Counted from the stretch's first letter, positions 1 through 8,295 are shown. The stretch: 64,000 bases of DNA from Neobacillus cucumis (GCF_016107705.1 NZ_JAEHGC010000002.1:124001-188000), one strand, 5' to 3'. Translations and numbers: made by a program. Notes: a model not told the origin generated them from the letters alone.

Positions 1-308
1 ATATTCCTTGCTACCCCGCCTGCATTATGAGTGGCGTAAATTGGATTGGATGTACCTAACTGGGCTTTTTCTTTCACATGGAATTTCCTGTCAATATTCG
101 CACCGCCGATACAAATCACGTGTTGTGATTCACTTAAAATATAGGCTCTCCCTAAAATTTTGCCTTTTTTGGTTAAACCAGAAATCATATTTGCAACAGA
201 GGGTCTGGATAATCCTAAGATCTCCGCAAGTTCTTGTTGTGAAACGTAGGGATTCTTTCTAATTAGATCCAAAATTAATTGTTCTTTCTCATTCATTTTT
301 TCAGGCAC
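1..308 (-). CDS. PfkB-family sugar/nucleoside kinase with N-terminal helix-turn-helix, pseudouridine kinase-like (cut by left edge)
   Basis: Only the first ~100 residues are inside the window. Residues ~8-55 form a winged helix-turn-helix (QQELAEILGLSRPSVANMIS). This is followed by the start of a ribokinase/PfkB fold: ICIGGANIDRKF, then the NAGGVARN glycine/asparagine motif that binds the sugar. An HTH fused to PfkB is typical of Firmicute pseudouridine kinases and related nucleoside kinases, which phosphorylate the ribose 5'-OH in the cytoplasm. I chose GTG at 308 because AGGTGA lies 5 bases upstream. ATG at 296 is an in-frame alternative. It begins 29 bases after the BMP lipoprotein gene on the same strand, so the two are probably co-transcribed. 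The exact substrate is inferred. Confidence 0.75.
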   Translation of the reverse strand, partial: MPEKMNEKEQLILDLIRKNPYVSQQELAEILGLSRPSVANMISGLTKKGKILGRAYILSESQHVICIGGANIDRKFHVKEKAQLGTSNPIYATHNAGGVARN

Positions 309-337
309 AAAACTCACCTCGTTCATAGACAGTACGG

Positions 338-1402
338 TTATTTTGGACTAAAGGTTTTTAATTCTTTTTGAGTTTCAGGAACATTTATTTTACCGGCTTT
401 TATTTTTTTTACCCATTCTTTTACAGCTGCATCAATATTTGTTTTGTTAGAAGCTTTTTCATTGATTGGTGCTAAGCCTACACCATCTTCAGTTAAACCG
501 TATAACGTAACTTTGCCGCCAGGGAACTTTCCATCTTTGGCTTTCTGGGATAGATCTTGGACTGCTACATCAACGCGCTTAAGAGCGGATGTAAGAACGA
601 CATCCGGTCCCATATCTGCTTGGTCACGGTCAACCCCAATTACCCAAATTTGTTTGTTAGGGTCTTTTTTCTTTAAATCATTGGCTTCTTTGAATACACC
701 AACACCAGTGGCTCCTGCAGCGTGAAAAATTACATCTGCGCCTGTAGAATACATTTTAGCAGCGATGGCTTGTCCAACCTCAGCTTTGTCAAAAGCACCT
801 GCATATTGAACATCGACTTTTACTGTAGGATTTGCAGCCTTTACTCCAGCTAAGTAACCAGTTTCAAATCGTTCGGTCACAGGGATTTTCATCCCTCCAA
901 TAAATCCAATATGGTTAGATTTTGTCGAAAGAGCAGCTGCTATACCCGCAAGGAATCCTGCCTCTTGCTCTTTAAAAAGAATACTAGCAACGTTTGGCTG
1001 TTTAACCTCAGCATCAACGATGGCAAATTCAGTATTTTTTTGCTGCTTCGCAATTTCTTCTACGGCATTTGGCATTAAGAAACCTATCCCATATACTAGG
1101 TCATACCCTTGGCGAACAAGTGTATTTAGGTTTGTTGTATAATCGGCATCTGATTGGGATTGAAGGTAATCATAGCCGCCTTTACCTTTTGTCAGACCAT
1201 TTTTTTTACCAAAGTTTTCAAGTCCTTCCCATGAAGACTGATTAAAGGATTTATCATCGACACCACCGATATCAGTAACCATTGCTACAGAGAAGGTTTT
1301 TCCTTTCGCAGTTTCGTTCTCGTTACTTTTTCCACACGCCCCTAATAGTGTACCCGCAGCCAGTACAAGTGATAAGGCCATTCCAATTTTACGCTTTTTC
1401 AA
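338..1402 (-). CDS. BMP/Med-family substrate-binding lipoprotein of a nucleoside-type ABC transporter
   Basis: The 354-residue product starts with a lipoprotein signal peptide ending in the lipobox LLGAC (Cys ~23), so it should be anchored to the outer face of the membrane. The remainder matches the basic membrane protein (PnrA/BmpA) family: [20 protein letters not shown] near the N-terminus, then [10 protein letters not shown] and [15 protein letters not shown]. Known members bind purine and other nucleosides for an ABC importer. No permease or ATPase gene is visible beside it, so those subunits lie off the window or are shared. Downstream on the same strand is the HTH-PfkB kinase, which suggests nucleoside uptake followed by phosphorylation. 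A strong sigma-A promoter precedes it. Confidence 0.88.
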   Translation of the reverse strand: MKKRKIGMALSLVLAAGTLLGACGKSNENETAKGKTFSVAMVTDIGGVDDKSFNQSSWEGLENFGKKNGLTKGKGGYDYLQSQSDADYTTNLNTLVRQGYDLVYGIGFLMPNAVEEIAKQQKNTEFAIVDAEVKQPNVASILFKEQEAGFLAGIAAALSTKSNHIGFIGGMKIPVTERFETGYLAGVKAANPTVKVDVQYAGAFDKAEVGQAIAAKMYSTGADVIFHAAGATGVGVFKEANDLKKKDPNKQIWVIGVDRDQADMGPDVVLTSALKRVDVAVQDLSQKAKDGKFPGGKVTLYGLTEDGVGLAPINEKASNKTNIDAAVKEWVKKIKAGKINVPETQKELKTFSPK

Positions 1403-1467
1403 AGTATGTGCCTCCCTATGATGTTGTAAGGTTTAAACATTTGTTTGGTTATTAAACTTATGTTTGT

Positions 1468-1496
1468 ATTATACTTCGGATTTATTGCTTGGTCAA
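1468..1496 (-). promoter_or_regulatory. Sigma-A promoter of the BMP-kinase operon
   Basis: On the minus strand, TTGACC and a perfect TATAAT are separated by 17 bases, about 65 bases upstream of the BMP lipoprotein start. Confidence 0.75.
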
Positions 1497-1553
1497 CAGC
1501 ATCCTTTCTGGATATAATTTCTTTAAATACCTAGTTGAAAAGAGGATATATAG

Positions 1554-2372
1554 ATGGAAAAAGATTTATTGGGGAAGCGTATAGCAATAGCTGGATCAAG
1601 GAAGATCGAAGAAATCAGTACACTTATAATAAAACAAGGAGGTATCCCGGTACTTCGGCCATTGCAAGGAACGGTCCTCTTATCTGAGAATGAAGTAGAG
1701 TCGGATTTACAAAGGTTTATTCGTGATGGAGCGGATTGGGTGATTTTTACAACAGGAATGGGCACAACCACTCTATATGAATTGGCTAAAAAATTGGATG
1801 TTGAAAAGGAGTTTTTACATATCATCCGTCAAGCCAAAGCTGCATCAAGAGGATATAAAACCTTATCAGCATTAAAAGAACTTGGGGTTAAACCCGTTGC
1901 CGTTGACGAGGATGGGACGACAAAGGGATTAATTCAATCCCTGGAAAGCTTTGATTTCTCGGGAAAAAAGGTCATGCTCCAGCTCCATGGTGAAAAGGCA
2001 CCGGCATTGACTAAGTTTCTTGAGGATAGAGGGGCAACAGTGTCCAAACTGCTTCCTTATCAACATATTGCACCCGAGATTGAAACCCTAGTGACGATTT
2101 GCGATGAACTAATATCAAATAAGTTAAATGCTGTATGTTTTACAACGGCAAACCAAGTTCGTTCCCTATTTGATTTTGCAAAAGAAAAAGGCTATGGCAA
2201 GGAGATTTTGGCTGCTTTTCATGGCTCAGCGCTTGCAGTTTCAGTTGGAAAGGTAACGGCAGAGGCTTTAAGAGAAGAAGGAATAAATCGAGTAATTACA
2301 CCTGAAAAGGAAAGAATGGGTGCGATGGTGGTTGAGTTGTCGCGTTATTACCGTACCGTAGAAAAACAATAA
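1554..2372 (+). CDS. hemD: Uroporphyrinogen-III synthase family protein
   Basis: The 272-residue product has the two-lobed HemD layout. Lobe one carries RIAIAGSRKIEE and the DWVIFTTGMG segment; lobe two carries AVCFTTANQVRSLF, and HGSALAVSVGKVTAEAL lies near the C-terminus. The enzyme closes hydroxymethylbilane to uroporphyrinogen III, the last common step to haem, sirohaem and corrinoids. It stands alone between a lipoprotein operon and spore genes rather than in a hem operon, so it may be a second copy or a specialised member. Start ATG 1554 follows the purine-rich stretch AAGAGGAT. The family is clear; whether this is the housekeeping enzyme is not. Confidence 0.82.
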   Translation: MEKDLLGKRIAIAGSRKIEEISTLIIKQGGIPVLRPLQGTVLLSENEVESDLQRFIRDGADWVIFTTGMGTTTLYELAKKLDVEKEFLHIIRQAKAASRGYKTLSALKELGVKPVAVDEDGTTKGLIQSLESFDFSGKKVMLQLHGEKAPALTKFLEDRGATVSKLLPYQHIAPEIETLVTICDELISNKLNAVCFTTANQVRSLFDFAKEKGYGKEILAAFHGSALAVSVGKVTAEALREEGINRVITPEKERMGAMVVELSRYYRTVEKQ

Positions 2373-2485
2373 TCGATCCTTAAATAGATAGTGGGCCAAA
2401 CGATTTTAATTGAGGTGCCATTATTAATAATCCTATATCTCCCGCATAAGTTTTAAAAAAGAGTTTTTCAACAAGGGGGGAGTTG

Positions 2486-2896
2486 ATGTTTAAATTTTTT
2501 TCTTTTAAAAAAAAACAGGCAGAAAAACAGCCATCCCCCCATATGCCTCATATTCTCACAAAGCTAGATCGAATTATTGAACTCCTTGAAAAACAACAAC
2601 AGGAGAAAATAAAGGAAGAAAGACAAGAAAAACAAGGTGGAAATATCCACCTTGAACATGTACAAATTGATCATCTAGAGAACATTAATTTTCAGCTTGA
2701 GAATATTGAAATTGACGAATTAAGCGGAAAATTATTGATTGGTAATAATATTAGTGGGACAGAAGAATTAGCCAAATCCATAATTCAAAAAATAGAGAAA
2801 GAAAACGAAAAGGAAGCAATGGTAGAAACTGCTTCCGATGATGAACAAAAAATAATGAAAACTCCAAAAGGGTATCGTTTTCAAAATAAATTCTGA
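2486..2896 (+). CDS. GerPC-like spore protein
   Basis: The 136-residue product begins with a short basic segment, then a coiled-coil-like stretch (KLDRIIELLEKQQQ, ~residues 25-45). After that comes the pattern HLEHVQIDHLENINFQLENI followed by DELSGKLLIGNNIS. This resembles the core of GerPC, in which a coiled coil precedes an ENI...L.G.LNIG region. GerP proteins help germinants pass the spore coat. ATG 2486 is preferred over TTG 2483 because AAGGGGGG ends 5 bases upstream. The neighbours are four GerPA/PF-like small proteins, which supports the assignment. It is shorter than typical GerPC (~200 residues). The call rests on motif resemblance plus context. Confidence 0.55.
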   Translation: MFKFFSFKKKQAEKQPSPHMPHILTKLDRIIELLEKQQQEKIKEERQEKQGGNIHLEHVQIDHLENINFQLENIEIDELSGKLLIGNNISGTEELAKSIIQKIEKENEKEAMVETASDDEQKIMKTPKGYRFQNKF

Positions 2897-3403
2897 TTAC
2901 TCCCAATTGGTATTGGCGATTTTGATATCTTGATCATCTATTATTGCATCAATCATATCCGGGTCATTATTGATACTTAAATTTTTAGTAATATGATTCA
3001 TATTTCCATACGTATTACCGTGTGAGACATTTTGTTTTTGATTAGCATCTATTCCATTTATCTGACCTTTCCCAACAAGCAGGGAGGAATTATTGAGCAT
3101 CGTTGTCACATTAACAGAATCAAGGTTAATATTCGATTCGTTTTCATTACCAGGAGTCTCAAATGAAAAATTGATATCCCGGTCATCGATCGGCGTATCA
3201 ATAAAATCCGGGTCATTCAAAATAGAGATATTATGCAAGAGAATATTACATTCCCCGCTAACATCACCAAAAACTTTATTTTGCTTCCCATGCGCATTCC
3301 AGCCAACCGCCGTATTTTTTTCAGCGATAAAGATTCCTGCCTGCCGCTCCATGGTTTGGACATTAATATTCCCTGTAAATTGAAATTGTGAAGATTTTAA
3401 CAT
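2897..3403 (-). CDS. Tandem-domain GerPA/GerPF-like spore protein
   Basis: The 168-residue product consists of two copies of one ~75-residue unit. Each runs from an INVQTM/VNVTTM strand through a GEKN/GKGQ-like turn and a G...G..N segment to an Asp-rich end (NDPDFIDTPIDDRDI and NDPDMIDAIIDDQDI). The D..DDQDI ending is the hallmark of GerPA/GerPF proteins, normally ~70-75 residues with a single unit. TTG and ATG starts lie upstream, but ATG 3403 has GGTGAG close by, and the candidate promoter would place the transcript start at about 3426. It is convergent with the GerPC-like gene, with no gap between stop codons. A structural role in the spore coat is inferred. Confidence 0.6.
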   Translation of the reverse strand: MLKSSQFQFTGNINVQTMERQAGIFIAEKNTAVGWNAHGKQNKVFGDVSGECNILLHNISILNDPDFIDTPIDDRDINFSFETPGNENESNINLDSVNVTTMLNNSSLLVGKGQINGIDANQKQNVSHGNTYGNMNHITKNLSINNDPDMIDAIIDDQDIKIANTNWE

Positions 3404-3432
3404 TTTCTCACCACATTTTTTCATTTCTGCTT

Positions 3433-3461
3433 TACAGTATGACCTGAATGTAAATAATGTG
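3433..3461 (-). promoter_or_regulatory. Candidate sigma-K promoter for the tandem GerP-like gene
   Basis: The minus strand reads CAC, 17 bases, then CATACTGTA, matching the mother-cell sigma-K pattern (AC, 16-17 bases, CATANNNTA). The predicted start lies just upstream of the chosen ATG at 3403. Confidence 0.45.
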
Positions 3462-3547
3462 ATAAATGCCCACTTTTTTAATGGTGGTTTGTGTCATTAC
3501 CTCATTAACGGAATAGGCTGATAAAAATGGAAAAAGGGGATTAGCGG

Positions 3548-3745
3548 ATGAATATTCGTTTTGATCATGTAACTATAGCAAGTATGAAAAATTCTGCTGG
3601 TGTATTTTTAGGGGAAAAGAATATGATTAAAAAATTTCGAAGCGATCAGACTGTTACTGAAGTAATTGGAACGTTGTCAGGTAAAGAAAATTTAATGATG
3701 GACAATTTATGGGTAAACAACAAAGAGAAGGGGGAGGCTGATTAA
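3548..3745 (+). CDS. Small GerPA/PF-like spore protein
   Basis: The 65-residue product has the same unit as the neighbouring tandem gene: IRFDHVTIASMKNSAGVFLG, then EKNMIKKF and GTLSGKENLMMDNLWVNN. It lacks the terminal Asp-rich DDQDI tail. RBS AAAAGGGG lies 8 bases before ATG 3548. It is followed after 3 bases by the next small gene, so the two form a unit. Function is inferred only from resemblance to the GerP family and from context. Confidence 0.5.
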   Translation: MNIRFDHVTIASMKNSAGVFLGEKNMIKKFRSDQTVTEVIGTLSGKENLMMDNLWVNNKEKGEAD

Positions 3746-3748
3746 ACG

Positions 3749-4027
3749 ATGGGTTCCTCTTTTTTATCTCCATCTGTTCATATCGGAACCATCAAAATCG
3801 GGAGTATTGGTGAGGCGTCATGTTTTAGTATCGGAAATAATTTTATCGAAGATTTTAAAAGCAATAAAAAACATAGCCAAGGGTTAGGAAACATCCACGG
3901 GGACCGAAATAATTTATCTCATTCAAGCGCTTCGTTAACTACTATGCAAGCGGACCAGAATAAAAACAAGCCTAGTGATAAAATGGATAAAGCTCCAACT
4001 GATAAAGCGGAAAAAAACCTTTCATGA
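3749..4027 (+). CDS. Small GerP-like protein with charged C-terminal tail
   Basis: The 92-residue product starts with VHIGTIKIGSIGEASCFSIG, a beta-rich segment like the GerPB/GerPE unit. GLGNIHGDRNNLSHSS echoes the G.I.G..N motif of its neighbours. The last ~30 residues are a low-complexity, Lys/Asp-rich tail (KNKPSDKMDKAPTDKAEK) not typical of GerP proteins. The RBS AAGGGGGAGG lies inside the end of the upstream gene, so translation is probably coupled. The last codons and the stop are part of the terminator hairpin. Confidence 0.5.
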   Translation: MGSSFLSPSVHIGTIKIGSIGEASCFSIGNNFIEDFKSNKKHSQGLGNIHGDRNNLSHSSASLTTMQADQNKNKPSDKMDKAPTDKAEKNLS

Positions 4028-4038
4028 AAGGTTTTTTT
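4011..4038. terminator. Bidirectional terminator between convergent GerP-like genes
   Basis: AAAAAACCTTT and AAAGGTTTTTT flank the short loop CATG. The hairpin has A/T runs on both sides, so it can serve both strands. It contains the stop codon of the plus-strand gene. Confidence 0.75.
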
Positions 4039-4048
4039 CTTTTGAAAT

Positions 4049-4297
4049 TTATATATTTGCACCAAAATTTGGTTTTATATCCTGGTCAAAGATTACTCCA
4101 TCAATTCCATCCAAGTTATCCAAATTATTCGCGACATTTAGTGTAAGGACATTAAAAAAGCCAAAGGTACTACCAAAACCTTGATTAAATTTCCTGTTGG
4201 AATCCATCCCTGTAATAATGGATTCACCGATTGATACATTGGCGTTTTGTTGGGGAGTGTTAACATTTAATACTCCTAAATTAATGACTGAAGGCAT
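4049..4297 (-). CDS. GerPA/GerPF-like spore protein
   Basis: The 82-residue product begins MPSVINLGVLNVNTPQQNA, contains GESIITGMDSNRKFNQGFGS, and ends with DNLDGIDGVIFDQDI. The length, the central S..K...G.GS segment and the D..DQDI ending all fit the GerPA/GerPF family, which supports passage of germinants through the coat. The strong RBS GGAGGAAA precedes ATG 4297. It is convergent with the plus-strand pair across a shared terminator and has its own sigma-K-like promoter. Confidence 0.65.
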   Translation of the reverse strand: MPSVINLGVLNVNTPQQNANVSIGESIITGMDSNRKFNQGFGSTFGFFNVLTLNVANNLDNLDGIDGVIFDQDIKPNFGANI

Positions 4298-4329
4298 TCA
4301 AATTTCCTCCATTCCTCGGTACTATTATT

Positions 4330-4356
4330 TATTATATGATTTATCCCTTTTTATGT
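4330..4356 (-). promoter_or_regulatory. Candidate sigma-K promoter for the GerPF-like gene
   Basis: The minus strand reads AACA, then 16 bases after its AC, then CATATAATA, a full match to CATANNNTA at the spacing expected for sigma-K. Confidence 0.5.
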
Positions 4357-4499
4357 TCAGTAAATAACGAAATTGTGTTCATAAAAAACAAAATCTACGA
4401 AACATCAATAAGTATAAATAACTTTTCAAAAAGGAAAACTCCCCAAAATACCGCTATAATGTAGAATAGAATTCGCATTTTTGTTAGGGGGGATCCTGC

Positions 4500-6107
4500 C
4501 TGAACACAATAAAAATATCACTGCAGACGAAAATCTTTGGGCTGGTACTGTCACTGGGATTATTATTAATCGTGCTGCTGACGGCTTTTTACAGCTACAT
4601 GGAAAGTAAACAAATCGAAGAAAACCGGGGCAGAATGGCACTGGAAATTTCAAAAACGGTATCCTTTATACCGACTATTATCGAGGCTTTTCAATCAAAA
4701 AATCCATCGCAAACCATTGAGCCGCTAGCTGAAAAAATTCGCAAACAGACCGGTGCTGAATTTGTTGTAATAGGAAATAAAGAGGGAAACCGATATTCTC
4801 ACCCGCTAAAATCGAAGCTCGGGAAAAAAATGAGGGGCGGAGATAACGAAAGAGCCCTTCAAAAGGGAGAATATTATGTATCCACGGCAAAGGGGTCACT
4901 TGGTCCATCTATCAGGGGAAAGTCACCTATATTTAATCAAAAAGGTGAAATCATTGGGATTGTTTCTGTAGGATTTTTGCTAGAGGATATCCATCAGCAA
5001 ATCATGAAAAACGTGATCAAGGTACTGTATGTCGCAGTTTTCGCTCTCATCATCTCGTTAATTGCCAGCATTTTACTAGGGCGGAATATTCGTAAGGATA
5101 CAATGGGGCTTGAACCCTATGAAATTGCCTGGCTTTATAAAGAAAAAAACGCAGTATTGCATGCGGTGAAAGAAGGGATTTTGGCAATCAATCAAAAGGG
5201 GTTCATCACGATGATGAATCAACCGGCCAAAAAACTCCTAAATATTCATGGTTCAGTAAGACTTCTGAAGGTGGATGGACTATTTCCTTCAGACTATTTA
5301 TATGAAGTTTTAGAAACAGGAACACCTCAAATTGATAAAGAAATGGTCTGGAAGGACCGAACAGTGATTGTAAACTGCACACCCCTTTTCAATCAACATG
5401 AAATAACTGGAGTGGTTGCATCGTTTCGGGATAAAACTGAAATTGAGCAAATGTTAAACACTATATCGGAGGTTAAAAGTTATTCTGAAGACCTTCGTGC
5501 GCAGACACATGAATTTACCAATAAATTATACGTGCTACTTGGCCTGCTTCAGCTGGGGGAATGTCAACAGGCGATTGAAATGATTCAATTGGAAACACAG
5601 GCACTGCAATTTCAAAATTCTGTTGTTTTTAACCAGATTAAAGATACAAAAATCCAGGCTATTCTCTTAGGAAAGCTGGGAAAAGCATCGGAAAAGAAGA
5701 TTCAGTTTGAAATTGCTTCTGATAGTTATTTGGAAAACTTACCGCCCCATATAAAACTTTCCAACCTCATTGTTATCCTTGGAAATTTATTCGATAATGC
5801 CTTTGAGGCCGTATATGGGTTAGAATTTCCTACCGTCAAATTTTTCGCAACGGATATTGGTAGTGACATTATCTTTGAAATTTCAGATAATGGGAAGGGA
5901 ATTAAAGAAAATGAAATACCGCTTCTCTTTCAAAAGGGTTATACCACGAAAGAAGGGACCGAGTCGAGAGGATTTGGTCTATCAAATGCAGAAAATGCTG
6001 TAATAGAAATGGGTGGAATGATTGAGGTACAAAGCAGTCCAGGGAGTGGAACTGTTTTTACTGTGTATCTTCCTAAAAAAAACGAGAGGGGGAGAAGACT
6101 TGAATAA
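4500..6107 (+). CDS. citS: CitA/DcuS-family sensor histidine kinase (CitS-like)
   Basis: The 535-residue product has a membrane segment (~residues 10-30), an extracytoplasmic sensor domain (~35-175), a second membrane segment and a PAS region. Then come the phospho-acceptor His ~337 in AQTHEFTNKL and an ATPase domain with NLFDNAFEA, DNGKGI and GFGLSNAENA. This is the citrate/C4-dicarboxylate sensor kinase architecture. No ATG/GTG/TTG exists where the protein must begin; an in-frame stop sits at 4485. I therefore start at CTG 4500, 7 bases after AGGGGGG, which gives the family-typical N-terminus (NTIKISLQTKIFG). The response regulator overlaps by 8 bases and a citrate transporter follows. Confidence 0.85.
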   Translation: MNTIKISLQTKIFGLVLSLGLLLIVLLTAFYSYMESKQIEENRGRMALEISKTVSFIPTIIEAFQSKNPSQTIEPLAEKIRKQTGAEFVVIGNKEGNRYSHPLKSKLGKKMRGGDNERALQKGEYYVSTAKGSLGPSIRGKSPIFNQKGEIIGIVSVGFLLEDIHQQIMKNVIKVLYVAVFALIISLIASILLGRNIRKDTMGLEPYEIAWLYKEKNAVLHAVKEGILAINQKGFITMMNQPAKKLLNIHGSVRLLKVDGLFPSDYLYEVLETGTPQIDKEMVWKDRTVIVNCTPLFNQHEITGVVASFRDKTEIEQMLNTISEVKSYSEDLRAQTHEFTNKLYVLLGLLQLGECQQAIEMIQLETQALQFQNSVVFNQIKDTKIQAILLGKLGKASEKKIQFEIASDSYLENLPPHIKLSNLIVILGNLFDNAFEAVYGLEFPTVKFFATDIGSDIIFEISDNGKGIKENEIPLLFQKGYTTKEGTESRGFGLSNAENAVIEMGGMIEVQSSPGSGTVFTVYLPKKNERGRRLE

Positions 6108-6783
6108 GATCAAGGTAGTGATTACGGAAGACGATTTTCGAATTGCAGATATTCACGAGAAATTTTTACAGAAATTCAAGGAAATTGAAGTAGTTGGTAA
6201 AGCCTTGAACGGGGATCAAACCTTGCAAATACTAAAAAAAGAACAGCCTGATTTACTACTTTTAGACGTGTACATGCCGGACATGCTTGGAGCTGAACTC
6301 CTGCCTATCATTCGTGAGAGCTTCCCTAAGATGGGGATTATCATGATTACAGCTGCAACTGATAAAGTTTTCCTTGAAAAAGCTTTAAGTTATGGAGTAG
6401 AGAATTATTTAATTAAACCGGTTAACCGGGAACGATTTGATGAGGTAATTTTGGAATATATTCAAAAACACTCCCTGTTAATGTCCAAACAAGAGGTGAA
6501 TCAAAATTATGTAGACCTTTTATTTGGAAAAGGAAAACAGGAGAGGACAGGAAAAAGTGCCGGATTGCCTAAAGGAATTGACGATATTACGCTTGGAAAA
6601 GTGAAAGCAGTTATTCGTTCCAAAAATGAAGGACTATCTGCAGAAGAAGTCGGACAGGAAATCGGTGCATCAAGGATCACGGCTCGCCGCTATTTAGAAT
6701 ATTTATCCGCTATCAAAGAGGTGAAGGCAGAAGTGGTTTATGGAATTGTAGGAAGACCAGAGAGGAAATATTATCCAGTTTGA
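6100..6783 (+). CDS. citT: CitT/DctR-family response regulator
   Basis: The 227-residue product has a receiver domain (residues ~1-125) with the acidic pair EDD near the N-terminus, phospho-acceptor Asp56 in LLLDVYMPD and Lys in NYLIKPV. A linker leads to a C-terminal helix-turn-helix (SAEEVGQEIGASRITARRYLEYL). TTG 6100 is the start, with GAGGGGGAG just upstream; it overlaps the kinase stop, indicating coupled translation. In Bacillus, CitST activates the citM transporter, the gene that follows here, so it probably activates the 6964 gene in response to citrate. Confidence 0.88.
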   Translation: MNKIKVVITEDDFRIADIHEKFLQKFKEIEVVGKALNGDQTLQILKKEQPDLLLLDVYMPDMLGAELLPIIRESFPKMGIIMITAATDKVFLEKALSYGVENYLIKPVNRERFDEVILEYIQKHSLLMSKQEVNQNYVDLLFGKGKQERTGKSAGLPKGIDDITLGKVKAVIRSKNEGLSAEEVGQEIGASRITARRYLEYLSAIKEVKAEVVYGIVGRPERKYYPV

Positions 6784-6785
6784 GG

Positions 6786-6818
6786 AGGATTGCCGAAAAG
6801 CAGTCCTTTATTTTTTTT
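6786..6818 (+). terminator. Terminator after the two-component genes, with competing hairpin arms
   Basis: An 8-bp stem (AGGATTGC/GCAGTCCT, one G-U pair) with loop CGAAAA is followed by a run of T. Two further inverted repeats overlap it: CCAGTTTGAG 6775-6784 with 6824-6833, and GAGGAGGATT 6782-6791 with 6837-6846. The structures are mutually exclusive. Confidence 0.65.
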
Positions 6819-6898
6819 AGAATCTCAAACTGGAAAAATCCTCCTCTCGTGAACAATATGTACAAAATACAAATTAATTTACGATATTAACATTATTT

Positions 6899-6912
6899 TG
6901 GAAACGTTTTCA
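6899..6912 (+). promoter_or_regulatory. cre box (CcpA site) upstream of the citrate transporter
   Basis: TGGAAACGTTTTCA matches the catabolite response element TGWAANCGNTNWCA at all but one position. It lies 52 bases upstream of the transporter start, as expected for carbon catabolite repression of citM. Confidence 0.75.
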
Positions 6913-6963
6913 CTATATAAAATTTTGATTATTATTAATTTACAAACAAAAGGGGTGAAGACA

Positions 6964-8256
6964 ATGTTAGCAACTTTAGGATTTTTAATGATTATTATTT
7001 TCATGGTTTTAATTATGACAAAACGTCTTTCAGCCATGATTGCCCTCATGGTCGTTCCAGTAGCCTTTGCTTTAATCGGCGGGTTCGGCAAGGATATGGG
7101 GCCAATGGCATTAGAAGGGATCAAGAGTGTGGCACCAACAGGAATTATGATTTTATTTGCCATTCTCTTCTTCGGAATTATGATTGATGCAGGAGTATTC
7201 GATCCGATTATTCAAAAAATCTTAAAAGTAGTAAAAGGTGACCCAGTAAAAATAGCAATAGGTACAGCTGTACTTGCACTATTAATCTCCCTTGATGGAG
7301 ATGGAACAACCACTTATATGATTACCATTTCCGCGATGCTCCCATTGTACAAACGAATTGGGATGAAACCATTAGTCTTAGCGGGGATTGCAGTATCAGC
7401 TTCCGGAGTAATGAACCTGCTTCCATGGGGAGGTCCTACTGCCAGGGTTATGACGGCATTACATCTTGAAATGGGAGATGTATTTACTCCAGTCATTCCA
7501 AGTATGATTGGTGGAGTGTTGTTTGTATTGTTTATGGCATATTGCCTTGGAAGAAAAGAGCGTAAACGGATAGGAGTATTGGAAATTGATTATAGCACAA
7601 TGGCGCAAATGGCGGCTACAACTGAGGATGCTTACCTCAAACGTCCAAAATTAATTCTAGTAAACTACCTTCTTACGATTGTACTTTTATATGCTTTAAT
7701 TCAAGAAGTCCTTCCGACTACTGTTCTGTTTATGATTGGTTTTGCAATTGCAATCACAATTAATTATCCGAATTTAAAAGAACAAAAAGAACGAATCATG
7801 CACTATGCTGATAATGCATTATCTGTAGTTTCAATGGTTTTTGCAGCTGGTATTTTTACAGGAATTCTTACAGGAACGAAAATGGTCGATGCCATGGCAA
7901 GTAGCATGATTTCTCATATTCCTGATGCACTTGGTTCACACTTTGCGCTAATTACAGCCATTATTAGTGCACCATTTACCTTCTTTATGTCAAATGATGC
8001 CTTTTACTACGGAGTATTGCCTTTATTGGCAAAAGCAGCAAGCGGATTTGGAATTGACCCGGCGATGATTGGACGAGCCTCATTATTAGGATTACCAGTC
8101 CATCTTTTAAGTCCGCTCGTTCCTTCTACTTATTTACTAGTAGGGATGGTTGGTGCGGATTTCGGAGACTTGCAGCGATCCTTCTTAAAATGGGGTTGTG
8201 GTTCCACAGTGGTCATGATTATGGTTGCCCTCGTTTTAACGATTATACCATTCTAA
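6964..8256 (+). CDS. citM: CitMHS-family metal-citrate:proton symporter
   Basis: The 430-residue product is highly hydrophobic with about a dozen membrane segments throughout. Recognisable family segments are LISLDGDGTTTYMITISAML, NLLPWGGPTARV and PLVPSTYLLVG. CitMHS carriers import citrate complexed with Mg2+ or another divalent cation together with protons. ATG 6964 has RBS AAAGGGGTGA at good spacing; an upstream in-frame extension lacks one. It sits directly downstream of the CitST-like pair, with a cre box between. This gives substrate induction plus glucose repression, by analogy with Bacillus subtilis citM. Citrate as the ligand is inferred from family and context. Confidence 0.9.
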   Translation: MLATLGFLMIIIFMVLIMTKRLSAMIALMVVPVAFALIGGFGKDMGPMALEGIKSVAPTGIMILFAILFFGIMIDAGVFDPIIQKILKVVKGDPVKIAIGTAVLALLISLDGDGTTTYMITISAMLPLYKRIGMKPLVLAGIAVSASGVMNLLPWGGPTARVMTALHLEMGDVFTPVIPSMIGGVLFVLFMAYCLGRKERKRIGVLEIDYSTMAQMAATTEDAYLKRPKLILVNYLLTIVLLYALIQEVLPTTVLFMIGFAIAITINYPNLKEQKERIMHYADNALSVVSMVFAAGIFTGILTGTKMVDAMASSMISHIPDALGSHFALITAIISAPFTFFMSNDAFYYGVLPLLAKAASGFGIDPAMIGRASLLGLPVHLLSPLVPSTYLLVGMVGADFGDLQRSFLKWGCGSTVVMIMVALVLTIIPF

Positions 8257-8267
8257 ATGTTTCTCAT

Positions 8268-8295
8268 AAGAGCTCCTTCATAGGGGCTTTTTGGA
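8268..8295 (+). terminator. Terminator after the citrate transporter
   Basis: Stem AGCTCC/GGGGCT (one G-U pair), extended by A-T pairs, loop TTCATA, then a T run. Confidence 0.6.

Noticed and set aside
8..262. 84-codon plus-strand frame at the left edge
   Set aside because: Shadow of the HTH-PfkB kinase on the other strand, which has clear motifs.
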